Below, in pieces: positions 26,985 through 35,410 of a stretch of DNA of 64,000 bases (position 1 is its first letter; each line of letters begins with the position of its first letter). The stretch covers positions 1 through 64,000 of the forward strand of contig NZ_BAABEY010000010.1 of the NCBI RefSeq assembly GCF_039540405.1, in the 5' to 3' direction. The position numbers and the translations under genes are program-made. The notes under the pieces were generated by a model that worked only from the letters and a program-made list of their open reading frames with translations, did no database searches and had not been told where the DNA came from. This stretch comes from Ravibacter arvi (lineage in GTDB: Bacteria; Bacteroidota; Bacteroidia; Cytophagales; Spirosomataceae).

Positions 26985-27129
26985 AGACAAAGAATAGGAA
27001 GCCTAAAAATAGTAAAAAAGCACGATTTGATGCAGATGGCCCTTGTCAAAGGCAAAAATGGGACGGGCAGGGACGGAAGGAATGCCGGTGCGGGAGAAGG
27101 CGTATGGCCGAAGGACAAAGAGAAACTGA

Positions 27130-27137
27130 TAACTTTG
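27130..27137 (+). promoter_or_regulatory. -7 element TAACTTTG for ruvX
   Basis: Full match to TAnnTTTG, 41 bases before the ATG at 27179. A transcript starting near 27144 would exclude the upstream in-frame start at 27104, which supports the shorter RuvX. Confidence 0.45.
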
Positions 27138-27178
27138 CAGCTGAATCTTTAGGAAACCAATTCGTTAATTCAGGGATA

Positions 27179-27592
27179 ATGCCGAGACTACTCGCTATTG
27201 ATTATGGGACCAAACGCACCGGGATTGCCGTTACCGACCCGGAACAGATCATTGCTACTGCCCTGGAGACTGTTCCCACCCACAAATTATTTGATTTTTT
27301 GAAGGACTACTTCAAAAAGGAAATTGTTGAGGGGGTAATCATCGGCATGCCGAAAGGCCTTGACAACCAGGATACACACAGCACCAGCGCGGTGCGGGGC
27401 GTTATCAAACGGTTTCAAAAGGAGTTTGAGGGAATACCGGTTTATGAGCACGACGAGCGGTTTACTTCTGCCCTGGCCATGCAATCGATGTTGATGGGCG
27501 GGACGAGCAAAAAGGACAGGCGGGAAAAATCCAACCTGGATAAAGTCAGCGCGACCATCATTTTGCAATCCTTTATGGAAAGCCGCCGCTGA
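27179..27592 (+). CDS. ruvX: RuvX (YqgF) family pre-16S rRNA nuclease / Holliday junction resolvase
   Basis: 137 residues with the RNase H-like fold. The start at 27179 gives the standard family N-terminus MPRLLAIDYGTKRTGIAV with the first catalytic Asp. EHDERFTS carries the conserved acidic patch, and the C-terminal DKVSATIILQSF contains the last catalytic Asp. In E. coli the protein trims the 5' end of 16S rRNA; the resolvase role is older and less certain. Length is normal. The gene is convergent with the DUF456 gene, only 13 bases apart with no visible terminator. Confidence 0.93.
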   Translation: MPRLLAIDYGTKRTGIAVTDPEQIIATALETVPTHKLFDFLKDYFKKEIVEGVIIGMPKGLDNQDTHSTSAVRGVIKRFQKEFEGIPVYEHDERFTSALAMQSMLMGGTSKKDRREKSNLDKVSATIILQSFMESRR

Positions 27593-27605
27593 AATGCACG
27601 GGCGG

Positions 27606-28079
27606 TCAGAAGAATGAAATGATGGCGTAGCCGATCATGACCAGGCACAATACGACTTTCATAACGATGCCGGTCACGAACCCCAGGAAAGACCCTATTG
27701 CGGCTTTCATGGCCGTTTGCCAGGGCGCGCGCCCGATCAGCTCGCCTGCAAATGCGCCGAGGAATGCCCCCAGCAACAGGCCGATACCCGGCAACACAAA
27801 CAGGCCGATCAGCATACCTGCTACCGTTCCGATGCTGCCGTAACGTGTTCCTCCAAATTTTTTTGTACCGTAAACCGGAATGTAGTAGTCGAGCACGGCT
27901 ACGACCGCAGTGACGATCCCCAGTGACCAGACCACTGAATCGTTCATCACTACGTAGCGGCTCCATTGCAGCATTAACAGTCCCAGGAAGCTCAGCGGTG
28001 GCCCTGGAATGGGCAATACCGCCCCGGCCAGGCCGGCCAGAAGGGAAATGATTGCCAGAACAAGTAACAGCGTTTCCAT
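27606..28079 (-). CDS. DUF456 family small membrane protein
   Basis: 157 residues, almost entirely hydrophobic, with about four membrane segments and many glycine pairs (GMLIGLFVLPGIGLLLGAFLG). The motifs AVLPIPGPPLSFLGLL and YGTKKFGGTRYG are typical of DUF456 proteins. The function is unknown in this family. It is transcribed away from the carboxynorspermidine-dehydrogenase-like gene and shares the 140-base divergent region with it. Confidence 0.88.
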   Translation of the reverse strand: METLLLVLAIISLLAGLAGAVLPIPGPPLSFLGLLMLQWSRYVVMNDSVVWSLGIVTAVVAVLDYYIPVYGTKKFGGTRYGSIGTVAGMLIGLFVLPGIGLLLGAFLGAFAGELIGRAPWQTAMKAAIGSFLGFVTGIVMKVVLCLVMIGYAIISFF

Positions 28080-28132
28080 ATTGTTAACAAGCGGATAATG
28101 GATGCAAGTTCGAAAAATAGTGGTATGCGTCC

Positions 28133-28140
28133 TATATTTG
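28133..28140 (+). promoter_or_regulatory. -7 element TATATTTG upstream of the 28220 gene
   Basis: Full TAnnTTTG match with TTCG, one mismatch to the -33 TTTG, 20 bases upstream (28109-28112). Transcription from about 28147 begins after the longest possible start codon at 28142, so translation most likely begins at 28220. Confidence 0.5.
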
Positions 28141-28219
28141 CATGATGGACGGGAAGTTAAGTGGTGGGACGGCAGTAAAAATATTTCAAAATAAACATAA
28201 TCATCATCAATTACGGCTC

Positions 28220-29437
28220 ATGTCGAAGGTACTTATTATAGGAGCGGGCGGGGTAGGAAGCGTTGTGGCGCACAAGTGTGCCATGAATTCTCAGGTTTTT
28301 ACCGAAATTATGCTGGCTAGCAGAACTTTGTCCAAATGCGATAAAATCGCTGCAGAAATCAAGGAAATGCATGGCGTCTCGATCCAGACTGCCCAGGTGG
28401 ACGCCGACGTCGTGGCGGAAACGGTCATGCTCATCAAGAGGTTCCGGCCTTTCCTGCTGATCAATGTGGCGCTGCCTTACCAGGATCTTGCGCTGATGGA
28501 TGCCTGCCTTCAGACCGGCGTGCATTACCTGGACACCGCCAACTACGAGCCGAAGGATGTAGCCAAATTTGAATACAGCTGGCAATGGGCATACCAGGAC
28601 CGTTTTAAAGAAGCCGGTTTAATGGCCCTGCTTGGCTGCGGGTTTGACCCGGGTGTAACGCAGGTATTTACTGCTTACGCCAACAAACATCATTTTGACG
28701 AAATGCACTACCTCGATATCATCGACTGCAACGCCGGTGACCACGGGAAGGCTTTCGCCACCAACTTCAACCCGGAGATCAATATCAGGGAAATTACCCA
28801 GCCCGGCCGTTACTGGGAAAACGGTGAATGGGTGGAGATCCCGGCGATGTCCATTCATAAGCCTATAGAGTACCCGGGTATCGGGCCAAGGGAAAGCTAC
28901 GTGCTCTACCACGAAGAGCTGGAATCGCTTGTCAAAAACTTCCCGGCGCTGAAGCGGGCCCGGTTCTGGATGACCTTCGGGCAAGCGTATATTACCCACC
29001 TGAATGTGCTGCAAAATGTGGGAATGACCAGCATTGCGCCGATAAATTTCAAAGGCGTTGATATCGTTCCCCTTGAATTCCTGAAAGCGGTCCTGCCCGC
29101 GCCTGATTCCCTTGGTGAAAATTACCAGGGCCAGACTTCTATCGGGGTGCAGATCAAAGGCGTGAAAGACGGGAAGGAGACCACCTATTATGTGTGGAAC
29201 AATTGTGATCATGCCGAGACCTACAAGGAGGTACGGGGTCAGGCCGTGAGCTACACAACCGGTGTTCCCGCCATGATCGGCGCTATGCTGATGATTACCA
29301 ACCCGGAATGGATGAAGCCCGGCGTATGGAATTGTGAGGAGCTGAACCCGGATCCGTTCATGGAAAAATTGAATACACACGGTTTGCCGTGGAATGAGCG
29401 CATCAATGAGGCGCTCCCGCATGAGTACCCTGCCTAG
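28220..29437 (+). CDS. Saccharopine-dehydrogenase-family protein, probable carboxynorspermidine dehydrogenase
   Basis: 405 residues from the ATG at 28220. The Rossmann motif follows immediately (VLIIGAGGVGSVVAHKCA). Family-typical stretches are LLINVALPYQDLALMDACL, HYLDTANYEP and GLMALLGCGFDPGVTQVF. In Bacteroidota this protein reductively condenses aspartate semialdehyde with a diamine to carboxynorspermidine or carboxyspermidine, the alternative spermidine route. The decarboxylase partner is not in this window. The ATG at 28142 would precede the likely transcription start, so I reject the longer form. A strong terminator at 29494 follows. It could act on another amino acid pair, as the family also covers saccharopine. 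Confidence 0.87.
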   Translation: MSKVLIIGAGGVGSVVAHKCAMNSQVFTEIMLASRTLSKCDKIAAEIKEMHGVSIQTAQVDADVVAETVMLIKRFRPFLLINVALPYQDLALMDACLQTGVHYLDTANYEPKDVAKFEYSWQWAYQDRFKEAGLMALLGCGFDPGVTQVFTAYANKHHFDEMHYLDIIDCNAGDHGKAFATNFNPEINIREITQPGRYWENGEWVEIPAMSIHKPIEYPGIGPRESYVLYHEELESLVKNFPALKRARFWMTFGQAYITHLNVLQNVGMTSIAPINFKGVDIVPLEFLKAVLPAPDSLGENYQGQTSIGVQIKGVKDGKETTYYVWNNCDHAETYKEVRGQAVSYTTGVPAMIGAMLMITNPEWMKPGVWNCEELNPDPFMEKLNTHGLPWNERINEALPHEYPA

Positions 29438-29493
29438 GCAGATCTCCTGAAACCTTTTGGCAGACGGCATCCCGCGCGCGCTTCGGAGAGAGC

Positions 29494-29540
29494 AAAGAGG
29501 GGCCTGTCGGGAAATGACCCGGCAGGCCCCTCTTTCTTTT
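29494..29540 (+). terminator. Rho-independent terminator between convergent genes
   Basis: An 18-bp stem, AAAGAGGGGCCTGTCGGG against its complement with one G-U pair, and a 6-base loop (29512-29517), followed by CTTTTTATT. It ends the plus-strand 28220 gene and may also serve the convergent GHMP kinase gene. Confidence 0.92.
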
Positions 29541-29542
29541 TA

Positions 29543-30538
29543 TTAAACGATAAACGGGGTAATGACCCGGGCGTTGTGTTTTTTCAGTTCCACAAACAGC
29601 CGGTTGAGCATTTCGTCGTCGCGGTAGGTACCAATGATGGTTCCGCCGGAGCCGGCAAATTTTGCCGAGGCCCCCAGGTTTCTTGCGGTTTGAATAAGTG
29701 CAAGATTGGTTTCGGAAATGTCATAAATGGATCTCCGGAGGTCGAAGTTCCGGTCCATTAATTCATGCAACATTTCGGGACGGCCTTCCATCAGGTAATT
29801 TTTCGCGGTTTCGGCCAGGGAGGCTATTTCGGCCAGCGTCCGGACGATCTTCTCTTCGCCGCGGTCGAACCGGGCCCGCACGTCACTATGAACCTTGCCT
29901 GATACCTTGCTCAGGTTGGTATTATAGGCTACATAGAGTTTCGGGAGAAGACGAGGGTCGAGGCGGTCGTAATTTCCATATCCGCGCGACTGAATCAGCT
30001 CCTTGTCAAAATCCATGTACACACATCCTTCATAGCTTTGTATGACCCGGTCCTGGAGGCCGGCCGCAATCCCCAATTCCTCGGTTTCGGCGACCATCAC
30101 CAGCCTCGGCAACTGCTCGAGCGGAATTTCTACTTCGTAGAACCGCATCAGCGCGCGCATCAGCGCCACCAGGATCGCGCTCGATCCAGACATGCCCACC
30201 TGTCGGGGAATAGAAGACCGGTAGCGGACCGTGAAATTCTTATTGGGAAGCCTGACCTGGTTGGCCTCGCAATAATCGATAAATTTCTTGATCCCGGCCT
30301 TGATCAGCGGAATGCCGCCGTTATAGCCGAGCATGCTGACCGAATCGCGCAGGTGATAAACGCTTTTAAAGCTGTTTCCATCCTGCGACTGGGCTTCAAT
30401 GAGCAGCTCCGGCGACTCATATAACGAGATGGAAGCCCCGAAATTTCTTACTGAAATGGCAATGGTTTTACCGAAAAATCCGTCTGAAGGGTTGCCTAAT
30501 AACCCTGCCCGGGCGTAAGCGCGTGTCTCTATTATCAA
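29543..30538 (-). CDS. GHMP-family sugar kinase, glucuronokinase-like
   Basis: 331 residues. The start appears to be TTG at 30538, since no ATG precedes the conserved N-terminus and a -7 element lies 21 bases upstream. The N-terminus RAYARAGLLGNPSDGFFGKT closely recalls plant glucuronokinase. The GHMP ATP loop is PRQVGMSGSSAI (111-122), and the C-terminal motif is AKFAGSGGTIIGTY. The expected reaction is phosphorylation of a sugar at C1 by ATP, possibly glucuronate to glucuronate-1-phosphate. Mevalonate- or heptose-type kinases share the fold, so the substrate is inferred. Cytoplasmic. It stands alone between two terminator-bounded neighbours. Confidence 0.82.
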   Translation of the reverse strand: MIIETRAYARAGLLGNPSDGFFGKTIAISVRNFGASISLYESPELLIEAQSQDGNSFKSVYHLRDSVSMLGYNGGIPLIKAGIKKFIDYCEANQVRLPNKNFTVRYRSSIPRQVGMSGSSAILVALMRALMRFYEVEIPLEQLPRLVMVAETEELGIAAGLQDRVIQSYEGCVYMDFDKELIQSRGYGNYDRLDPRLLPKLYVAYNTNLSKVSGKVHSDVRARFDRGEEKIVRTLAEIASLAETAKNYLMEGRPEMLHELMDRNFDLRRSIYDISETNLALIQTARNLGASAKFAGSGGTIIGTYRDDEMLNRLFVELKKHNARVITPFIV

Positions 30539-30558
30539 AACTGGAATAGGTTTTTGAG

Positions 30559-30566
30559 CAAAAATA
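30559..30566 (-). promoter_or_regulatory. -7 element TATTTTTG for the GHMP kinase gene
   Basis: Minus-strand TATTTTTG fits TAnnTTTG. Transcription would start about 14 bases before the TTG at 30538, giving a very short leader. Confidence 0.45.
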
Positions 30567-30633
30567 TAAATTTATGCATCATGTGCCTACCGCTTTGTGC
30601 GATTAACATTACGCCGGGAGGGCTTTCGGTTGA

Positions 30634-31608
30634 TTATTTAAATTTGGTAATGGGATTGTGTACAGCAGGCACAGATTGCAGGTAGGCGTAAATAGCTGCA
30701 AGATCGCTGGTTTTCATGTTTGCGTACATGGTCCAGGGCATAATGGTTTGAAATTCGCCGGGTTTGACGGTGGGAGGGGTGTAGCTGCTGTCCGCATACA
30801 TTTTGAATTTCGCTATAAAGTCGGACGACGTCCAGCTGCCGAGCCCGGTCTCCTTGTCGGGGGTGAGATTGGCGGTTGTCACAATTTTGCCACCACCGAC
30901 GCTCATTTCCCAGCCGCCGGCGAGCTCCATCCCTTTCACTTTCTGCCCTTTGTCGTCATTAGGCGTATGGCATTCCATACAACCCGCTATATGGGTCAGG
31001 TAGCGGCCATAGGCGATGTGGTCGGCGGTGTCCGGCCGCGGGGCTGTTTCGGCTTTCTTCGGAATGGTATTGAGAATAAAATTGAAAGGGAAATCTGCTT
31101 TTGAATGGGGTACCTGGTTCTCGATTGCGGGTATGCTCCGGAGGTAGGCGATGATGTCTTTGACATCCTCAGGGTCCATCATGCTATAGTATTTATAGGG
31201 CATCACCGGGAAAACCGCCTTGCCGTGCCTGGTAACCCCGGTGGTGATAACCCGGTAAATTTCCCCGTCGGTCCAGTCGGCCAGGGAAGCAGGGGTGATA
31301 TTTCTGGCAAAGAAGGTTCCGGGGAAGCCGAACTCTTTGCTGAATTTTTCACCGCCGCGGCCCAGTGTCCCGCTTTGAAGCGGGCCGGAGAATTTGGAGA
31401 AATCGCGTGCGCTGTGACAATCCATACAAACCACTACATGGTTGGCCAGGTAAGCGCCGTGCTCTATACGCTGGGGGGTAATTTCCACTTTCAGATCAGG
31501 CGCAGGCCCTACATTCGGCATAAACAACTGTAAATACGCCGCAGCGGAAGCGGCAATGACTACGACTGCAAGTGCAAGCCATCCGATTGCTTTCAATACT
31601 TTTTTCAT
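30634..31608 (-). CDS. Membrane-anchored dihaem cytochrome c
   Basis: 324 residues. An uncleaved N-terminal helix (about 7-30) is followed by two class I cytochrome c domains, with CMDCH in the first half and CMECH in the second. Axial Met candidates lie in VMPYKYY and IMPWTMY. The domain pair resembles cytochrome subunits of alcohol or gluconate dehydrogenases and other periplasmic electron shuttles. No catalytic dehydrogenase gene is adjacent. It may accept electrons from the PQQ dehydrogenase at 19354, but that is only a suggestion from co-occurrence in this window. Confidence 0.88.
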   Translation of the reverse strand: MKKVLKAIGWLALAVVVIAASAAAYLQLFMPNVGPAPDLKVEITPQRIEHGAYLANHVVVCMDCHSARDFSKFSGPLQSGTLGRGGEKFSKEFGFPGTFFARNITPASLADWTDGEIYRVITTGVTRHGKAVFPVMPYKYYSMMDPEDVKDIIAYLRSIPAIENQVPHSKADFPFNFILNTIPKKAETAPRPDTADHIAYGRYLTHIAGCMECHTPNDDKGQKVKGMELAGGWEMSVGGGKIVTTANLTPDKETGLGSWTSSDFIAKFKMYADSSYTPPTVKPGEFQTIMPWTMYANMKTSDLAAIYAYLQSVPAVHNPITKFK

Positions 31609-31712
31609 TGGAGTTTGTGGTTAACGTGAGCAAGGGTTACCGATCGTAAACCGATCAGCGCGACAATATTATAAAAATTGCGGGAGGAAATAAAGTAGCG
31701 GAAAGGGGGGGC

Positions 31713-31790
31713 GGAAATCGGAGATCGGAAATCAGAAATCGGAAATCGGAAATCAGCCCCCGATTTCCGACCTCCGATTTCCGACTTCCC
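31713..31790. repeat. Inverted heptamer array (GGAAATC / CCGATTT units)
   Basis: Six units of GGAAATC type (31713-31754) are followed, after a short AGCCC spacer, by four units of the inverse type (CCGATTT, CCGACCT, CCGATTT, CCGACTT; 31760-31787). The arms can pair as a hairpin. It directly adjoins the 68-bp palindrome after atpG. Units match those at 8161 and 22599. Confidence 0.9.
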
Positions 31791-31858
31791 CTCCTTTTCT
31801 TTTTCAAAAAAAAGAGGACCTCCCGGGAGGTCCTCTTTTTTTTGAAAAAGAAAAGGAG
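31791..31858. terminator. Perfect 68-bp palindrome, bidirectional terminator after atpG
   Basis: Every base from 31791 to 31858 pairs with its mirror base. The arms are 34 bp with no loop, centred on CCC|GGG at 31824/31825. The GC-rich core AGAGGACCTCCC is flanked by A8 and T8 runs, giving terminator form on both strands, with further paired TTTTTC/GAAAAA and CTCCTTTT/AAAAGGAG outside. It begins at the base next to the atpG stop codon (31859-31861). Confidence 0.93.
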
Positions 31859-32746
31859 CTAGCTGGCCAATGCTTCGGCTCCGCCCACGATTTCGAGGAT
31901 TTCTTTGGTGATGGCTGCCTGGCGCGTACGGTTGTATATCAAACGTAGCTCTTTGAGCATCTCTTGTGCGTTTTCCGTCGCTTTGTCCATGGCAGTCATC
32001 CTGGCTCCGTGTTCCGAAGCGTTCGATTCGAGTACTGCACGGTAAAGCTGGATTTTGAGTGCCTTCGGAATCAGTTCGTTCAGAATTTCATCTTCGGCAG
32101 GTTCAAAAATATAGTTGGCGTTGCTGGCAGCATTACCTGCAGGGCTGTCGGTCGACGACTGGATAGGAAGGAATGGTTCGGTCCTTACCACCTGGGTTGC
32201 CACGTTTTTGAACTCGTTGTAAACCAGCTCAACCACGTCATAAGTACCTTTGGCAAATGCGTCCATGATAAAGTCCGCAGCTTCTTTTACATTCACGAAG
32301 CTAAGCCTCGTAAAGATATCGGAAAACTGGCCGATGGTACTGAAGCCACGCCGGGCCATACCTTCTGCTCCTTTCTTGCCAATGGCCAGGATGTCTACAT
32401 TTTTGAGAAGCGCCTGCTTGGTATAATGTGATTCGATCCGGTTGACTGCCGCCTTCATCACGTTGCTATTGAAAGCGCCGCAAAGACCGCGATCGGAAGT
32501 AAGAGTCACTAATAACACACGCTCAACCGGACGGACCTGGCTGTACGGGCTTTCCGCAAGACTCTCGGCACCTTCGGAAACGGTTGACATCATTTCGTTC
32601 AGCTTCCGTGCATACGGGCGCATCTGGATGATGCTGTCCTGCGCACGGCGAAGCTTCGCTGCCGCCACCATTTTCATTGCCTTTGTGATCTGCTGCGTAG
32701 AGTTTACAGAACCGATCCTGTCACGAACTTCTTTTAAGGAAGCCAT
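31859..32746 (-). CDS. atpG: ATP synthase F1 gamma subunit
   Basis: 295 residues. The N-terminus (MASLKEVRDRIGSVNSTQQITKAMKMVAAAKLRRAQ) and the C-terminus (NRTRQAAITKEILEIVGGAEAL) are the conserved coiled-coil halves that form the rotor shaft; LVTLTSDRGLCGAFNSN is also diagnostic. Length is within the usual range of about 285-300. It follows atpA by 57 bases, a gap holding a 12-bp stem-loop at 32772-32799, and ends against a perfect palindromic terminator. Confidence 0.97.
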   Translation of the reverse strand: MASLKEVRDRIGSVNSTQQITKAMKMVAAAKLRRAQDSIIQMRPYARKLNEMMSTVSEGAESLAESPYSQVRPVERVLLVTLTSDRGLCGAFNSNVMKAAVNRIESHYTKQALLKNVDILAIGKKGAEGMARRGFSTIGQFSDIFTRLSFVNVKEAADFIMDAFAKGTYDVVELVYNEFKNVATQVVRTEPFLPIQSSTDSPAGNAASNANYIFEPAEDEILNELIPKALKIQLYRAVLESNASEHGARMTAMDKATENAQEMLKELRLIYNRTRQAAITKEILEIVGGAEALAS

Positions 32747-32771
32747 CGCCTATTACTTATATATGGGGTTA

Positions 32772-32799
32772 TTCCGATGCAGGTATGCCTGCATCGGAA
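32772..32799. other. Intercistronic stem-loop between atpA and atpG
   Basis: TTCCGATGCAGG and its exact reverse complement are separated by the loop TATG. There is no U-tract, so it is more likely an mRNA processing or stability element than a terminator. Confidence 0.75.
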
Positions 32800-32803
32800 A
32801 TGA

Positions 32804-34384
<1,581 letters not shown>

Positions 34385-34436
34385 AGATTTATTCGAATTA
34401 TTTTGGGTGTAATGGAAACTTTTCTTTTTCAGACCG

Positions 34437-34444
34437 CAAATGTA
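34437..34444 (-). promoter_or_regulatory. -7 element TACATTTG for atpA-atpG
   Basis: Full match to TAnnTTTG on the minus strand, 53 bases before the atpA ATG, predicting a leader of about 45 bases. The rest of the 296-base divergent region (34385-34680) shows no gene. Confidence 0.5.
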
Positions 34445-34680
34445 GGAGTTTAATTTAATATTTCGGAGCCGTGAAGCTAAAATATATATAAGCTTATTTC
34501 TTGGACTTTTCTAAGAGGAGGTGAAGCGCTGCGTCAAAGACAGGGCCGGTGATTGTCCTGAGTAAAAAAAATTATAGCCGGGAATGCGCTTTTTTGTATT
34601 TCATTCCGTTTTTTTGGTAGCATATTTATTTTGTGCTTTGTTTAGTTTTCCCCCATTTAACCAAACCAGTTTGCCCGGAG

Positions 34681-35397
34681 ATGTTGAAAAAAATCAAACC
34701 CGTTCTCTTTGTTTCATTTTGTTTGTTTCTTCTTGTTTCGCCTTTACTATCGGAGGCACAGCAAAGTCGCACCCCCTTCAAATCTGAAATGGATACCGTT
34801 GCCTATGGCATCGGGCTTAGTATTGCCGGGTCTCTGAAAATGCAGGGGCTGGCCGGTATTAATACCAAAATACTCCAGGAAGCAATCAGCGATGTGCTCT
34901 CCGGGAAACCCACTGTAATGTCGCAGGAAGATGCCAATCAGTACCTGATGACTTTTTTCCAGAAGAAGGAGGATTCGCTGCGCCAGGCCGAAAATGTCAA
35001 GGCGGAGCCGAACAGGATCGCCGGAGAAAACTTTCTGGCCGAAAACAAAAAGAAGACGGGAGTGGTTACCACCTCAAGCGGTTTGCAATACCAGGTGGTG
35101 AAGGCGGGAGAAGGCCCGAAACCGACTGCAAATGACCGTGTAAAAGTACATTACCATGGAACGTTAATAGATGGTTCGGTGTTCGATAGTTCAGTAGAGC
35201 GCGGTGAGCCTATTGAGCTTTCTGTGAGCGGAGTAATCGCGGGTTGGGTAGAGGCGTTGCAGCTGATGCCGGTGGGTTCTAAATGGAAACTTTTTGTACC
35301 TTATCAACTTGCTTACGGTGATCGCGGAGCCGGTCCACAGATTGGCCCCAAATCCGCTCTGATATTTGATGTTGAGCTGCTCGAAATTTTGAAATAG
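34681..35397 (+). CDS. FKBP-type peptidyl-prolyl cis-trans isomerase, exported
   Basis: 238 residues from the ATG at 34681, which begins a signal peptide (MLKKIKPVLFVSFCLFLLVSPLLSEA). The longer frame from 34633 lacks one. An N-terminal dimerisation part (FKSEMDTVAYGIGLSIAGSLKMQ) resembles FkpA/Mip, followed by the FKBP domain (VKVHYHGTLIDGSVFDSS, WVEALQLMPVGSKWKLFVP, ALIFDVELLEI). It should assist folding of periplasmic or outer-membrane proteins. It is 13 bases ahead of the tail-specific protease gene, so the two form an envelope protein quality-control pair. Confidence 0.93.
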   Translation: MLKKIKPVLFVSFCLFLLVSPLLSEAQQSRTPFKSEMDTVAYGIGLSIAGSLKMQGLAGINTKILQEAISDVLSGKPTVMSQEDANQYLMTFFQKKEDSLRQAENVKAEPNRIAGENFLAENKKKTGVVTTSSGLQYQVVKAGEGPKPTANDRVKVHYHGTLIDGSVFDSSVERGEPIELSVSGVIAGWVEALQLMPVGSKWKLFVPYQLAYGDRGAGPQIGPKSALIFDVELLEILK

Positions 35398-35410
35398 AGA
35401 TTCGTTAAGA

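Noticed and set aside
28619..29470. 283-codon minus-strand open frame
   Set aside because: It is antisense to the saccharopine-dehydrogenase-family gene and has no signal, domain or promoter.
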